Source: CAVVYW01 sp963752605
GTDB lineage: Bacteria; Actinomycetota; Thermoleophilia; Solirubrobacterales; 70-9
Assembly (NCBI GenBank): GCA_963752605.1
Contig: CAVVYW010000006.1
Location: forward strand, 372,001-436,000
DNA: 64,000 nt
Direction: 5' to 3'
The notes beneath the pieces are model-generated. The model was not told the origin of the DNA and ran no database searches. It saw only the letters and a program-made list of their open reading frames with translations. Numbering within the stretch: the first letter of the stretch is position 1; each line of letters opens with the position of its first letter. Positions 44,565-53,023 of this stretch are shown here, piece after piece. The translations under genes and the position numbers were made by a program.

Positions 44565-45141
44565 ATGAAGCGGTACATGACTTTGGGATTCGCGATGGTG
44601 CTGGCGCTGTCACTCGCCGTGCCGGCGCTCGGCGGTCCTTCGAACCCGGTGGCGAGCAGCGCTGCTGACCCTGGTCAACGTGCAGAAGAAGGCGAAGGCG
44701 GCGAAGGCGGCCGCTCTCGCCGCCCAGGCGACTGCGAGACAGCGCGCGGTCGGCGGCGCTTCAGGCGCAGAACACCGCCACCGGCGCCCAAAACGCGGCA
44801 AGCGCCGCGCAGTCCAGCGCGAACGGCGCGCAGACCACGGCGAACAACGCCCTGGCCGAGACCTCTGACGTAAGTTCGGCCGACCTCGCCTACGAGCTCG
44901 AGTTCGACGATAGCGCGAGTAACTCGACCACCCCGAAGAGCGTCGTGCTTGCCTGCCCCGCGGGCAAGACGGAGATCAGCGCCAACGAGTCGATCAACCA
45001 GGGCATCCTGCCGCCGGAGGAGGTCGAGCTCGACGGTGTGTCCTGGTATCTGGGCCCGGTCGCGCGCGCCCACGAGGAACCGCGTTCGCGGGTGACTGGT
45101 TCGTGAGTGCCAGCGGGGTCTGCATAAGGACATCCGGCTAG
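44565..45141 (+). CDS. Secreted Ala/Gln-rich hypothetical protein, several apparent frameshifts
   Basis: An AGGAGGGGAG site precedes ATG 44565. The signal peptide is YMTLGFAMVLALSLAVPALG. As read the frame ends at 44873. In other frames the sequence continues coherently: LTLVNVQKKAKAAKAAALAA, then NTATGAQNAASAAQSSANGA, SSADLAYELEFDDSASNSTT, VVLACPAGKTEISANESINQ, VSWYLGPVARA and finally DWFVSASGVCIRTSG with a stop at 45141. At least three single-base shifts are needed. The middle is a likely coiled coil followed by a beta domain with two Cys. I do not recognise the family. Confidence 0.6.
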
Positions 45142-45183
45142 CCTCGGGCGCGTACTCGCGCGCGTGAGGCATAAGTGGTTTCA

Positions 45184-45209
45184 GGGGGCCGCCCGCTCGG
45201 GCGGCCCCC
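45184..45209. terminator. GC-rich hairpin between the secreted protein and the GT39-like gene
   Basis: GGGGGCCGCCC-gctc-GGGCGGCCCCC, a perfect 11-bp stem without a T-run. It is probably a factor-assisted or attenuating terminator downstream of the 44.6-kb gene. Confidence 0.45.
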
Positions 45210-45214
45210 TCGTC

Positions 45215-46496
45215 GTGATCGTCGACGATCGCCCTGATCGTTCGGGTCGTGGCGGTGGCGGTCGACGGGACCGGATTACGTCCCGCAGAACGACGCGCAG
45301 GACTACGACCGCCACGGGCGCTCGCTGGCGGCCGACGAGGGCTACCCGCCGCCGGGCCCGATCATCGCCCCGGGCGGCCCGTCCGCCTTTCGGCCACCCG
45401 GGTACCCGCTCTTTCTCGCCGGTGTCTACCTCGTCAGCGGACGATTCGGTCCAGGTCGGGCCGCTATGCCAATGCCCTCCTCGGGGCCTCTGCGTGCTGC
45501 TGATCTACCTGGTGGCACGCGCGATCTGGTCTCGCCGCGTCGGGCTGTGGGCGGCCGGCATCGCGGCCCTATACCCGCCGCTGGCCTTCCTCAGCCTCGA
45601 GCTCTACTCGGAGCCCCTGTTCATCGACCTTGTTCTCGGGGCGGTGCTCGCCGCTCTCGCCTACCGTCGCGATCCCCGGACTCGCTGGGCCGTCCTGACC
45701 GGGGCCCTCGGCGGGCTGGCGACCCTGACCCGCGCCAACGCCGTGCTCATCCTCCCGGTGCTGGCGGCCGCCCTCTGGTTCCCGCCGAGGCGCTCACTCG
45801 CGGCGGCCGCCGGCCCGGTGACCGTCGCTGCTGGCGGCGGCGGCGATCGTCTCGCCTTGGACGCTGCGCAACTACATCGTCTTCGCTGAGTGGGCGCCGC
45901 TCTCGACCAGCTCCGGCTTCGGACTGGCGGGCGTCTACAACGAGCAGGCCCGTAGCGACGAGCGCTTCCACGCACAATGGCGCGCGCCGATCATCGTCCC
46001 GGCCTACCAGGACCTCTACTCGATCCCCGAGCTGCGCGAGGTGGATATCGACGACGAGCTCGGGAAGCGGGGGCGGGACTTCGCCCTCGACCACCCCGGC
46101 TACGTCGGCGAGGTCGTGCTCTGGAGCACGCTGCGGCTGCTCAACTTCGCCGAGAGCGGGACCGCGACACCCGAGGGCCTCTACCGGGGCCGTGGCCTGG
46201 GCGTCGAGGTGACGCCGGCCGAGCCGCTCGCCTTCTATCTCGTGCTGCCTTTCGCGATTGCGGGCGGGATCGTCCTGGTCCGCCGGCCCCGCGCCGAGCG
46301 GGGACCGCTCTGGTTCTGGGTGCTGCCGGTGGCGCTAATGCTGCCGGCGCTCTTCGTGCTTGGGCTGCCCCGCTACCGGGCGCCGGCCGAGCCCTTCCTG
46401 CTCATGCTGGCGGCGATCGGGGCGATCGCCGCCTGGGACCGAGCCCGCGCGCGAGCCCCTAGAGCCGCGGTCGCTCCGCCCGCGCCACCAGGCTGA
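45215..46496 (+). CDS. GT39/ArnT-like membrane glycosyltransferase, several apparent frameshifts
   Basis: Joined across at least three shifts (near 45225, 45450 and 45830) the gene reads ALIVRVVAVAVDGTDYVPQN, DAQDYDRHGRSLAADEGYPP, FRPPGYPLFLAGVYLVSG, YANALLGALCVLLIYLVARA and many membrane helices (LAFLSLELYSEPLFIDLVLG, GLATLTRANAVLILPVLAAA), then SPWTLRNYIVFAEWAPLSTS. This is the PMT/ArnT-type layout with the acidic first-loop residues (DAQDY). Such enzymes move sugars from polyprenyl-phosphate carriers outside the membrane. The last 38 nt overlap the convergent methyltransferase gene. Confidence 0.7.
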
Positions 46497-48159
46497 GCCC
46501 CCGGGGGGGGCGCAGTCGCTGCTCCAGCGGCCGCCAGGCCGGCAGCAGCGCCTCGTAGACGGCGAGTGATCGCGGTCCCACCCGCGCCCCCGGGCGGCGG
46601 TTCTTCGCCCACCAGCCGGGCACACCGAGCAGGTTGAAGTGACGCAGCTCGAGCACCGTCAGCCCAGCGTTTCGGAGCAGCCGATCGACTTGCTCCCGCG
46701 TGTAGCGGCGCCGGTGGCCGTAGCTCAGGTCAAGTGGGCCGAAGAGGCGAGGTCCGGCCGGGACCAGCAGCGCCAGCCGCCCACCGGGCCTGAGCGCGCT
46801 CGCCATGGCGCGGACCGCGGCCTCATCGTCATCGACGTGCTCGAGCACGTTCTGGCAGAGCACCAGGTCGCTCTGCGACGGTGAGAGAGACGGAGCCTTG
46901 GGCAGCGCCTCCCGGACCATCCTCACCCTCGCCTCGGCGCCGAAGCGGCGCTCGAGCTCGCTCGCGCACGAGGGCTCGGGCTCCAGCAGGAGAAGCTGCT
47001 CGGCGCCCGCGGCGAGCAGGCGGGCGGAGAACGTCCCGATCCCCGCTCCCACCTCGGTGACGCTGCCGCGGACGTCGCCGGCGAACTGCTCGAACATCCA
47101 GTCACAGAGCCGGGGGGCGGCGGCGAGATGCTCGAGCTCCTCCCGCACGGCCCGCTCGACCGCGGGCCCGGCCCGCTTCGGGAGCCGGAGCGGACGGGTG
47201 GCGGCGGGTGTAGGGACGCGGCGCGCGTAGAGGCAGAACTTGGCGCGTGGGTCGAACTCGATCCTCCGCTCGCCGAGCCGGCGCCCGGCGAGCGCCCGCT
47301 GAAGCCAACGCCCGAGGCCGGGAGCTAGCGGCGACAGGTCGGCCGCCAGGGTGCCCAGGGTGGACCGCTTGCCGATCCAGTGCCAGCCGAGCGGCTCGAA
47401 CGAGTGACGGGCCAACAGCCTGCTCAGGCCGTCGACCGAGAAGAGCGTCAGGTGCTCACCGGCCCGCTGCACCTCGGGCCAGCGCCGGCCGAGCGCACGC
47501 GTGGTGGGGGAGCCGGCGTCGGGGGTCAGCAGCGCCAGCCCGCCCCCGGGCCTCGTCACGCGCGCGGCCTCATCGAGCAGGGCCGCCGGCTCCGCCACGT
47601 GCTCGATCAGATCCATCATCGTCACCGCATCGAAACTCGAGGTCTCGTACTCGGCCGTCTCAAGCGGGCCGACCTCGATCTCGACACCGAGCTCCTTGCG
47701 GGCCCAGGCGGCGGCCCACGGGTTGAGGTCGAGGCCTCGTGGCTCCCAGCCGCGCGAGCGGGCGACTCCGAGGAGCAGTCCCGGGCCCGCGCCGACATCG
47801 AGCAGCCGTCCAGGAGCGACGAATCGCTCCAGCTGCTCCAGCACACGGGTGAACTTCTCCTCGATCTCGCTGCGGTCCGCCAGGTAGTCGCGGTAGCCGA
47901 GGTAGTCGCCGGAGGCGTAGCCGGGGTTGGCGAAGTAGCGCTCGTCGGAGTAGATGGCGGAGGGCCGGTCCCGCCCAGGCGTGCCCTCGAGGTAGAGCGA
48001 GGCGCACTCCCGGCAGCGCCGGTACCGGTGGCCCCGCACCACGAAGGCCGACCGGGCCCGAGGCGACCCGCAGGCAGTGCAAGCCGGGTGGCCGCCCGCG
48101 GGATCGCCGGCCTCGCTCGCCGGGCTCAGCGATCCAGCGACCATCGGTCGAGCCTGCAT
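46459..48159 (-). CDS. Bimodular SAM-dependent methyltransferase with N-terminal zinc ribbon
   Basis: A protein of 566 residues (or 561 from the second ATG). The N-terminus has CTACG...RCREC, a four-Cys ribbon. Domain 1 has RLLDVGAGPGLLLGVARSRG and FDAVTMMDLIEHVAEP. Domain 2, from about residue 350, has SVTEVGAGIGTFSARLLAAG and LVLCQNVLEHVDDDEAA, then FGPLDLSYGHRRRYTREQV. Both have complete class I SAM sites. Its start overlaps the end of the GT2 gene, so they are co-translated. The likely role is modification of a surface glycan or lipid carrier. Confidence 0.83.
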   Translation of the reverse strand: MQARPMVAGSLSPASEAGDPAGGHPACTACGSPRARSAFVVRGHRYRRCRECASLYLEGTPGRDRPSAIYSDERYFANPGYASGDYLGYRDYLADRSEIEEKFTRVLEQLERFVAPGRLLDVGAGPGLLLGVARSRGWEPRGLDLNPWAAAWARKELGVEIEVGPLETAEYETSSFDAVTMMDLIEHVAEPAALLDEAARVTRPGGGLALLTPDAGSPTTRALGRRWPEVQRAGEHLTLFSVDGLSRLLARHSFEPLGWHWIGKRSTLGTLAADLSPLAPGLGRWLQRALAGRRLGERRIEFDPRAKFCLYARRVPTPAATRPLRLPKRAGPAVERAVREELEHLAAAPRLCDWMFEQFAGDVRGSVTEVGAGIGTFSARLLAAGAEQLLLLEPEPSCASELERRFGAEARVRMVREALPKAPSLSPSQSDLVLCQNVLEHVDDDEAAVRAMASALRPGGRLALLVPAGPRLFGPLDLSYGHRRRYTREQVDRLLRNAGLTVLELRHFNLLGVPGWWAKNRRPGARVGPRSLAVYEALLPAWRPLEQRLRPPRGLSLVARAERPRL

Positions 48160-48833
48160 CGGATCAGGGTCGAGAGGATGCGCACACCGTCGCTCGCGGT
48201 CAGCTTCTTCCCCTGCTCCCGCTGACGGGCCGCGTAGGTGACCGGCACCTCGTAGATCCTCTTTCCCGCCCGCAGCAGGCGGGCCGGGATCTCAGCGTCG
48301 ATCGTGAAGCCCCTCGCTTGCAGGTCCAGGGAGCGCAGCAGCGCGGTGGGAGTGACCTTGAGGCAGCAGAGGATGTCCGAGAGCCAGGCGTTGTAGAGCA
48401 TGTTGGCGGCGGTGCTGATCGCGCGACCGCCGACCACGTACCAGTAGCCGTAGGCCGAGTGGGCGTGGAAGACGCGAGTGCCGATCGCGGCGTCGGCCTC
48501 ACCCAACAGCAACGGCTCGAGCAGCAGGCCCAGGTCCGCCGCCTCGTACTCCAGGTCGGCGTCGAGGATCGCGGTGTAGGTGCCGCCGGCGTGCTCCAAG
48601 GCGTGGCGGACCGCACCGCCCTTGCCGATGTTGCGGTCCAGCTCCAGGATATGGACGTTGGCGGGCCAGTCGCGCTCCGCGAGGATGCGCCGGGTCGCGT
48701 CGGTGGAGCCGTTCTCGACCACGATCAGCTCCCGCTCTGCGACCGGAAGCTCGGCCGCCAGCGCGCGCTCGATCGAGGCGGCGACGGTCGCCTCCTCGTT
48801 GTACGCCGGCATCAGGATCGAAAGGTCCGTCAT
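48126..48833 (-). CDS. Family 2 glycosyltransferase (polyprenyl-phosphate mannose synthase-like)
   Basis: A protein of 235 residues. SILMPAYNEEATVAASIERA, VENGSTDATRRIL, GKGGAVRHALEHAGG and ILDADLEYEAADL (DxD-type metal site) define a GT-A fold GT2, and GFTIDAEIPARLLRAGKRIY is the acceptor part seen in DPM1-like enzymes. It has no membrane anchor. It probably charges a polyprenyl phosphate with a sugar for the GT39-type enzymes of the region. It lies 6 nt after the spermidine synthase-like gene. Confidence 0.86.
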   Translation of the reverse strand: MTDLSILMPAYNEEATVAASIERALAAELPVAERELIVVENGSTDATRRILAERDWPANVHILELDRNIGKGGAVRHALEHAGGTYTAILDADLEYEAADLGLLLEPLLLGEADAAIGTRVFHAHSAYGYWYVVGGRAISTAANMLYNAWLSDILCCLKVTPTALLRSLDLQARGFTIDAEIPARLLRAGKRIYEVPVTYAARQREQGKKLTASDGVRILSTLIRCRLDRWSLDR

Positions 48834-48839
48834 CTCCGT

Positions 48840-51215
48840 TCAGAGTCTCGCCGCTGCCGCGGGCTCCCGCTCAGCACCGGGCTCCACCACGCCCGGCCAG
48901 CGGCCGAATGCGGCGTGGGCCAGGGCGACGAGATAGCAGCCGCAGGCAAGCCAGGTCGCCGCGGCGAAACCCCAGGTGATCGCGATGGCGATCGCGATCA
49001 CCGCGGCCAGCACCGAGGTGATCCCGTTGATTCCCCACGCCCACGGCACGCCGGCGGGATAGAGCCCGGAGAGGCGTCCGAGGCCGATCGGCATCGCCAT
49101 TCCAAGCACGATGCCCAGCGGTGCGATCAGGGTGATCGCGATCGCGATCCGGGCGGCGAAGGGGAGGTCGATCAGCTCCCGCAGCAGGTCCTGCAGACCG
49201 AGCGCCGCGGCGGCGATCAGCACGGCCGCCGCCGCCAGCGCCGCGAGCAGGGCACGGCGCGGCTCCCGCCAGCGGGCCGAGAGCAGGGACCCGAGGCCGG
49301 TGAAGACGAGCAGCGAGGCGAGCACCACCGAGAGCGCGTAGGTGGGGAAGCCGAGGAAGAGGACGAAACGCTGGATCAGGACGATCTCCAGCGTCAGGAA
49401 ACCGAGCCCGATCGCCGCGAAGAAACCCAGGGAGCCGAGGGGAGGCCGCCCGGGCCCCCGAACCAGCGCCAGCGGCGCCGCGAATCCCAGCACGCAGAGC
49501 ACCGCCAGGATCCCCAGGGTGACCAGCAGGACGATCAGCGGGCTCCGCGCGTAGTCGCCGAGCGCGGCGGCCGGAATCGGCGCGTTGAGCTCGCTCAGCC
49601 GGGTCATGTTGAAGAAGAAGGGCTTGTCGTCGGTGGGGGGGCAGACGTCGCGGGGATAGCTCTCGCAGAACTCCCTCGGGCTCGAGGCCCGGGCGAGGTC
49701 CGCCCACTCGTACTGGTAGGGCCCGCCCGGCGCGTAGGCGATCCCGCTGCCCCGCTCGCTTGCCAGCCGCCCGATCGTGTCGAGCTCTGCCACGGTGAAC
49801 GGCTCCTGCTTGGCCAGCACTGTCCCGAACAGCCCCCCGAAGCCGACCCCCAGCACTACAACCACATTCCTCTCTGGCTGCTCGACCCCGCGCTCGCGCA
49901 GCGCCTCCAGCGCGAGCAGAGTCGTGCGCAGGGCCTCCTCCCCGCTGAAGAAGTAGAGCCTGGAGACGTTCAGCACCCCCCCGGGGGCCAGGTGGTCGAA
50001 GTACTCGTCGAACGCCTCCAGCGTGTAGAGGTTGCTCTCGGTGAGCGCGTAGCCGGCGTAGCCGCTGAGCGTGTTGGTGAAGCCGATATGGATCTGGTCG
50101 TACTCGGTGTTCCTCGCCGCGAGGGTCGAGCGCCCGTCGCCGATCGCCGTGCTCACCCCGGGCAGCGTGTACGGGGACCCCGAGAAGGGTCCCAGATCCT
50201 CGTCCACGCCCTCCCGGATCGCCCTGTTCAGCTCGATCACGTCAATCTCGCGCTGCCCTGAGCTGAGAGCGTTGTGGATGTCCCGGCCGCCTCCACCGCC
50301 GATGATCAGCGCCCTACCCGGGCCGGTGAGCGCGTAGCCGATGCTCTGAGGCCCCAGGTCGAGGTCCTGCCAGGTCGGATTCGGCTCCCCGCGACGGTAC
50401 GGGGGCACCGGTGCGATGTCCAGGTCATAGGTGACCACCGACCCCGCCCCGGGGGCGGCCGGCTGATAGCCGACCACCCTGCTGATCGGAGACCAGCGGT
50501 CTACCACCGGGTCCAGCGGTCCAGGGGCGAGCTGATCTACCTGGCGCGGCGGCAGGTAGTAGGCGTCGGTTGTGGCGGAGATCGCCGTCAGCACGCCCCC
50601 CGCCAACACCAGGCCCACCCCGATCGCCCTCCACTGGGGATTGGGCCACGAGGCGAGCACCGTGGCAACACCGCAGACCGCCCCCAGCGAGACAATCAGA
50701 GTGGGCAAATCGACCGCCCACAGCAGGGGCACCATCGCGAGCGCCCCAATACCGGCGCCTCCGAGGTCGAGCGAGTAGAGGCGCCCGATGTTCGCGATGT
50801 AGCGCTTGATCGCCAGGGCGATCACCATTCCGCCTGCAAAAAAGAGCACCGCCGCGAGCAGGGAGGCGGCGGCGAGGGTGACGACGAACCCGAAGGTCAC
50901 CTCACCGCCCTCCGGGTAATCGAGCCGCACCAGCACGGCGGGGACGACGAGCAGCAGCAGCGAAAGGACCGCGCACCAGAGCCCCAGCGTCGGCCTGATT
51001 CCGGGACGTTCGACCCACTCCGGTCTGACGTAAACGACGATCGCGGCGGCCCCTGCTCCGAGCAGGGCCAACGAAATCACCAGGAACGCGTAGTGGTAGA
51101 GGAGGGCGGCCCCGAACAGCCGTGTGAGCAGGACCTGGAGTGCCAGTACGGCGCCGGCGACGAGCCCCACGGCTACGCCGACCGCAAGCGGCAGCTGTTG
51201 ACGCGATCGGCTCAC
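48840..51215 (-). CDS. Membrane protein with spermidine synthase-like domain
   Basis: A protein of 791 residues. About seven N-terminal helices (GVAVGLVAGAVLALQVLLTR onward) lead to a Rossmann domain with ALIIGGGGGRDIHNALSSGQ, IDVIELNRAIREG, AIGDGRSTLAARNTEYDQI and GGVLNVSRLYFF, then about seven more helices. The Rossmann part resembles spermidine synthase without its usual decarboxylated-SAM/putrescine motif. These fused proteins are widespread and uncharacterised. GGGGAGG abuts the GTG, so the exact start is uncertain. It is first of a three-gene operon with the GT2 and the methyltransferase. Confidence 0.83.
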   Translation of the reverse strand: MSRSRQQLPLAVGVAVGLVAGAVLALQVLLTRLFGAALLYHYAFLVISLALLGAGAAAIVVYVRPEWVERPGIRPTLGLWCAVLSLLLLVVPAVLVRLDYPEGGEVTFGFVVTLAAASLLAAVLFFAGGMVIALAIKRYIANIGRLYSLDLGGAGIGALAMVPLLWAVDLPTLIVSLGAVCGVATVLASWPNPQWRAIGVGLVLAGGVLTAISATTDAYYLPPRQVDQLAPGPLDPVVDRWSPISRVVGYQPAAPGAGSVVTYDLDIAPVPPYRRGEPNPTWQDLDLGPQSIGYALTGPGRALIIGGGGGRDIHNALSSGQREIDVIELNRAIREGVDEDLGPFSGSPYTLPGVSTAIGDGRSTLAARNTEYDQIHIGFTNTLSGYAGYALTESNLYTLEAFDEYFDHLAPGGVLNVSRLYFFSGEEALRTTLLALEALRERGVEQPERNVVVVLGVGFGGLFGTVLAKQEPFTVAELDTIGRLASERGSGIAYAPGGPYQYEWADLARASSPREFCESYPRDVCPPTDDKPFFFNMTRLSELNAPIPAAALGDYARSPLIVLLVTLGILAVLCVLGFAAPLALVRGPGRPPLGSLGFFAAIGLGFLTLEIVLIQRFVLFLGFPTYALSVVLASLLVFTGLGSLLSARWREPRRALLAALAAAAVLIAAAALGLQDLLRELIDLPFAARIAIAITLIAPLGIVLGMAMPIGLGRLSGLYPAGVPWAWGINGITSVLAAVIAIAIAITWGFAAATWLACGCYLVALAHAAFGRWPGVVEPGAEREPAAAARL

Positions 51216-51253
51216 CCTCCCCTCACAGGCGAGGCCAGATTACCTGGAGAGGA

Positions 51254-51715
51254 TTAGCCGAGAGCGCCGCCGCTGGGGCCGACGAGGAGCCAACGGCCGC
51301 CGAACTCGACGACGTCGTGGCAGAGAATCTTGTCCCGCGTGTCGTGGATGTAGAAGTAGAGCGGGTGGCCGGCGAAGGTGACCTGGCGGCTGCCGTCGGT
51401 GCGGGTCGTGGTGCCGAGCTTGCCCGGGTTGATCCCCTCGCCGGCGACCGGCTTGCCCTTGGTCAAGACAGGCGGCCAGGCGTTCGCGCAGTCGTCGTAG
51501 CACTCGGGCACCGAACTGCCCTCGAGGTCGAAGAGGTAGACCGCCCGGCCGGCGCGGTTCACCAGCGCCTTGCCGAACTCGGTCTTCTCGACCTTGATCG
51601 TCGTGCCCCTCTTCGCAGCGGACTTGGCCGGTTCGGCGGCCGCCTGCATGGTGACCGCGGGGACCGCCAGGGCGGCGACGGTGACGGTGAGGGGGATAAG
51701 AAGGCGAACCGAGAT
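51254..51715 (-). CDS. Secreted Yx(FWY)xxD-motif protein (COG4315-like), possible ATC start
   Basis: The domain carries RAVYLFDLEGSSVPECYDDC, ANAWPPVLTKGKPVAGEGIN and HPLYFYIHDTRD, the hallmark repeats of this heme/lipoprotein-like family. The first ATG (51649) lies inside a signal peptide: in-frame codons upstream read SVRLLIPLTVTVAALAVPAV before it. The only start that keeps this signal is an ATC at 51715, exactly 6 nt after a TAGGTT box. Either ATC is used or the base is misread from ATG. It is probably a secreted electron-transfer or surface protein. Confidence 0.75.
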   Translation of the reverse strand: MSVRLLIPLTVTVAALAVPAVTMQAAAEPAKSAAKRGTTIKVEKTEFGKALVNRAGRAVYLFDLEGSSVPECYDDCANAWPPVLTKGKPVAGEGINPGKLGTTTRTDGSRQVTFAGHPLYFYIHDTRDKILCHDVVEFGGRWLLVGPSGGALG

Positions 51716-51721
51716 GAGTTC

Positions 51722-51727
51722 AACCTA
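51722..51727 (-). promoter_or_regulatory. TAGGTT -10 box of the COG4315-like gene
   Basis: TAGGTT on the minus strand ends 6 nt before the ATC codon at 51715, the same spacing as the other leaderless starts in the window. Confidence 0.42.
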
Positions 51728-51747
51728 CCCGGGCCCTTGAAGGCCGC

Positions 51748-52636
51748 CTAAAGCGGGCCTGCCGCCGAGCCGCCGAGCACGCCGGCCATCGGGCGCGGCT
51801 CGACGCCCAGGCCCTCGGCGTCCGCGGTGCCGCCCTCGCTTACCATCGGCACCTCCATCAGCTCGGCCTCCTCCCACGTCGCGAATGCCGCCGTGCCCAC
51901 GAACAGCTCGAGTGCGCTCAGGCCGGCACGGACGAGCGGGAGGGGAACGTGGACCAGGGGCCGGTCCCGGCCGCTCGCCTCGAAGCACCTCCTCGACGAT
52001 CTCGTCGTAGGAGAGGGTCTCGGGCCCGGCCAGCTCATAGCGGGACCCCTCCGCCCCGTTGAGCGAGGAGGCCACGCAGTTCGCGACGTCCCGCGCCCAG
52101 ATCGGCTGGTACCGGGCCCGGCCGCTGCCGGAGACCGGGACGGCGGGCAGCATCGAGAGCCGCTCGAGCAGGGTGATCCAGGGATCGCCGGGGCGGTAGA
52201 CGATCGACGGCGCGAAGACTGTCGTCTCGAGCGGCGATTCGAGCACCGCCCGCTCGGCCAGCGCCTTGGTGCGGAAGAAGCGCGTGCGCTGGAACGTGCT
52301 GGCGCCCATCGCCGAGAAGAAGACGAAGCGCTCGACCCCGGCGCGCTCGGCGGACCGCAGGAGCCGCATGGTCCCCATCCCGTTCAGCTCCTCGATCGAG
52401 CCCTTCCGCTGGTCGCGGATCGCCGCCGCAAGGTGGATCACGGTGTCCACACCGCGCATCGCGTGGCGCATCGAGAACGGATCCGAGAGGTCGCCGAGCG
52501 CGATCTGCACGTTCACGCGCTCGGCGCCCAGGCGGCGTGGGTCGCGCACGAGCGCGCGCACGTCATGTCCCGCTGAGAGGAGGACCGGGAGCAGCTCGCC
52601 GCCGATCACCCCCGTGGCGCCCGTGAGGAGGATCAC
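51748..52636 (-). CDS. NAD(P)-binding epimerase/NmrA-like protein, one apparent frameshift
   Basis: About 295 residues when joined. ILLTGATGVIGGELLPVLLS starts the Rossmann fold; GVDTVIHLAAAIRDQ, RFVFFSAMGASTFQRTRFF and RTKALAERAV follow, with a Lys in place of YxxxK Tyr-Lys (atypical SDR). ARDVANCVASSLNGAEGSRY and LAGPETLSYDEIVEEVL are the substrate part. Near 51990 the frame shifts and continues RPLVHVPLPLVRAGLSALEL to the stop at 51748. The family resembles complex I NDUFA9-like and NmrA-like reductases. The substrate is unknown. Confidence 0.75.
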
Positions 52637-52685
52637 GCGGCCACTTTAGCTTGGGCGCCGCATGCACCCGGAAGGCGCGCTTCCC

Positions 52686-52720
52686 TAGAATGTGCGCTCA
52701 CGCGGCGCCCTACGGGCGCC
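52686..52720 (+). promoter_or_regulatory. Promoter and leader hairpin of the ferredoxin gene
   Basis: TAGAAT (52686-52691) is a good -10. The leader of about 60 nt contains the hairpin GGCGCCC-tac-GGGCGCC (52704-52720) and AAAGGGAG just before the GTG. Confidence 0.45.
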
Positions 52721-52757
52721 GTTTACGGAACCACGACTCGGATAAGAAAGGGAGCCT

Positions 52758-53023
52758 GTGGCGTACGTCATCGCAGAGCCCTGCATCGGTGAGAAGGACA
52801 ACTCCTGCGTCGAGGTCTGCCCCGTCGACTGCATCCATCCGACGCCCGACGAGCCCGGCTACGACGCGGCCGAGCAGCTCTTCATCGACCCGACGAGTGC
52901 ATCGACTGCGACGCCTGCGTCGAGGCCTGCCCGGTGGACGCATGCTTCGCCGAGGACCAGCTCCCCGACGAGTGGACGAAGTACACCGAGATCAACTCCG
53001 AGTACTACAAGAGCAAGTCGTAG
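52758..53023 (+). CDS. fdxA: 7Fe (3Fe-4S/4Fe-4S) ferredoxin, one apparent frameshift
   Basis: The GTG start gives AYVIAEPCIGEKDNSCVEVC and PVDCIHPTPDEPGYDAAEQL. A single missing base near 52893 breaks the frame. The other frame continues ECIDCDACVEACPVDACFAE and ends WTKYTEINSEYYKSKS at 53023. Together the Cys pattern is that of actinobacterial FdxA-type seven-iron ferredoxins, small electron carriers of the cytoplasm. The joined protein is 88 residues. Its stop abuts the stop of the convergent mrp gene. Confidence 0.88.

Noticed and set aside
52850..52910. Programmed ribosomal frameshift in the ferredoxin gene
   Set aside because: No slippery heptamer, stop-codon context or downstream structure at the break. 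A missing base is the simple explanation.
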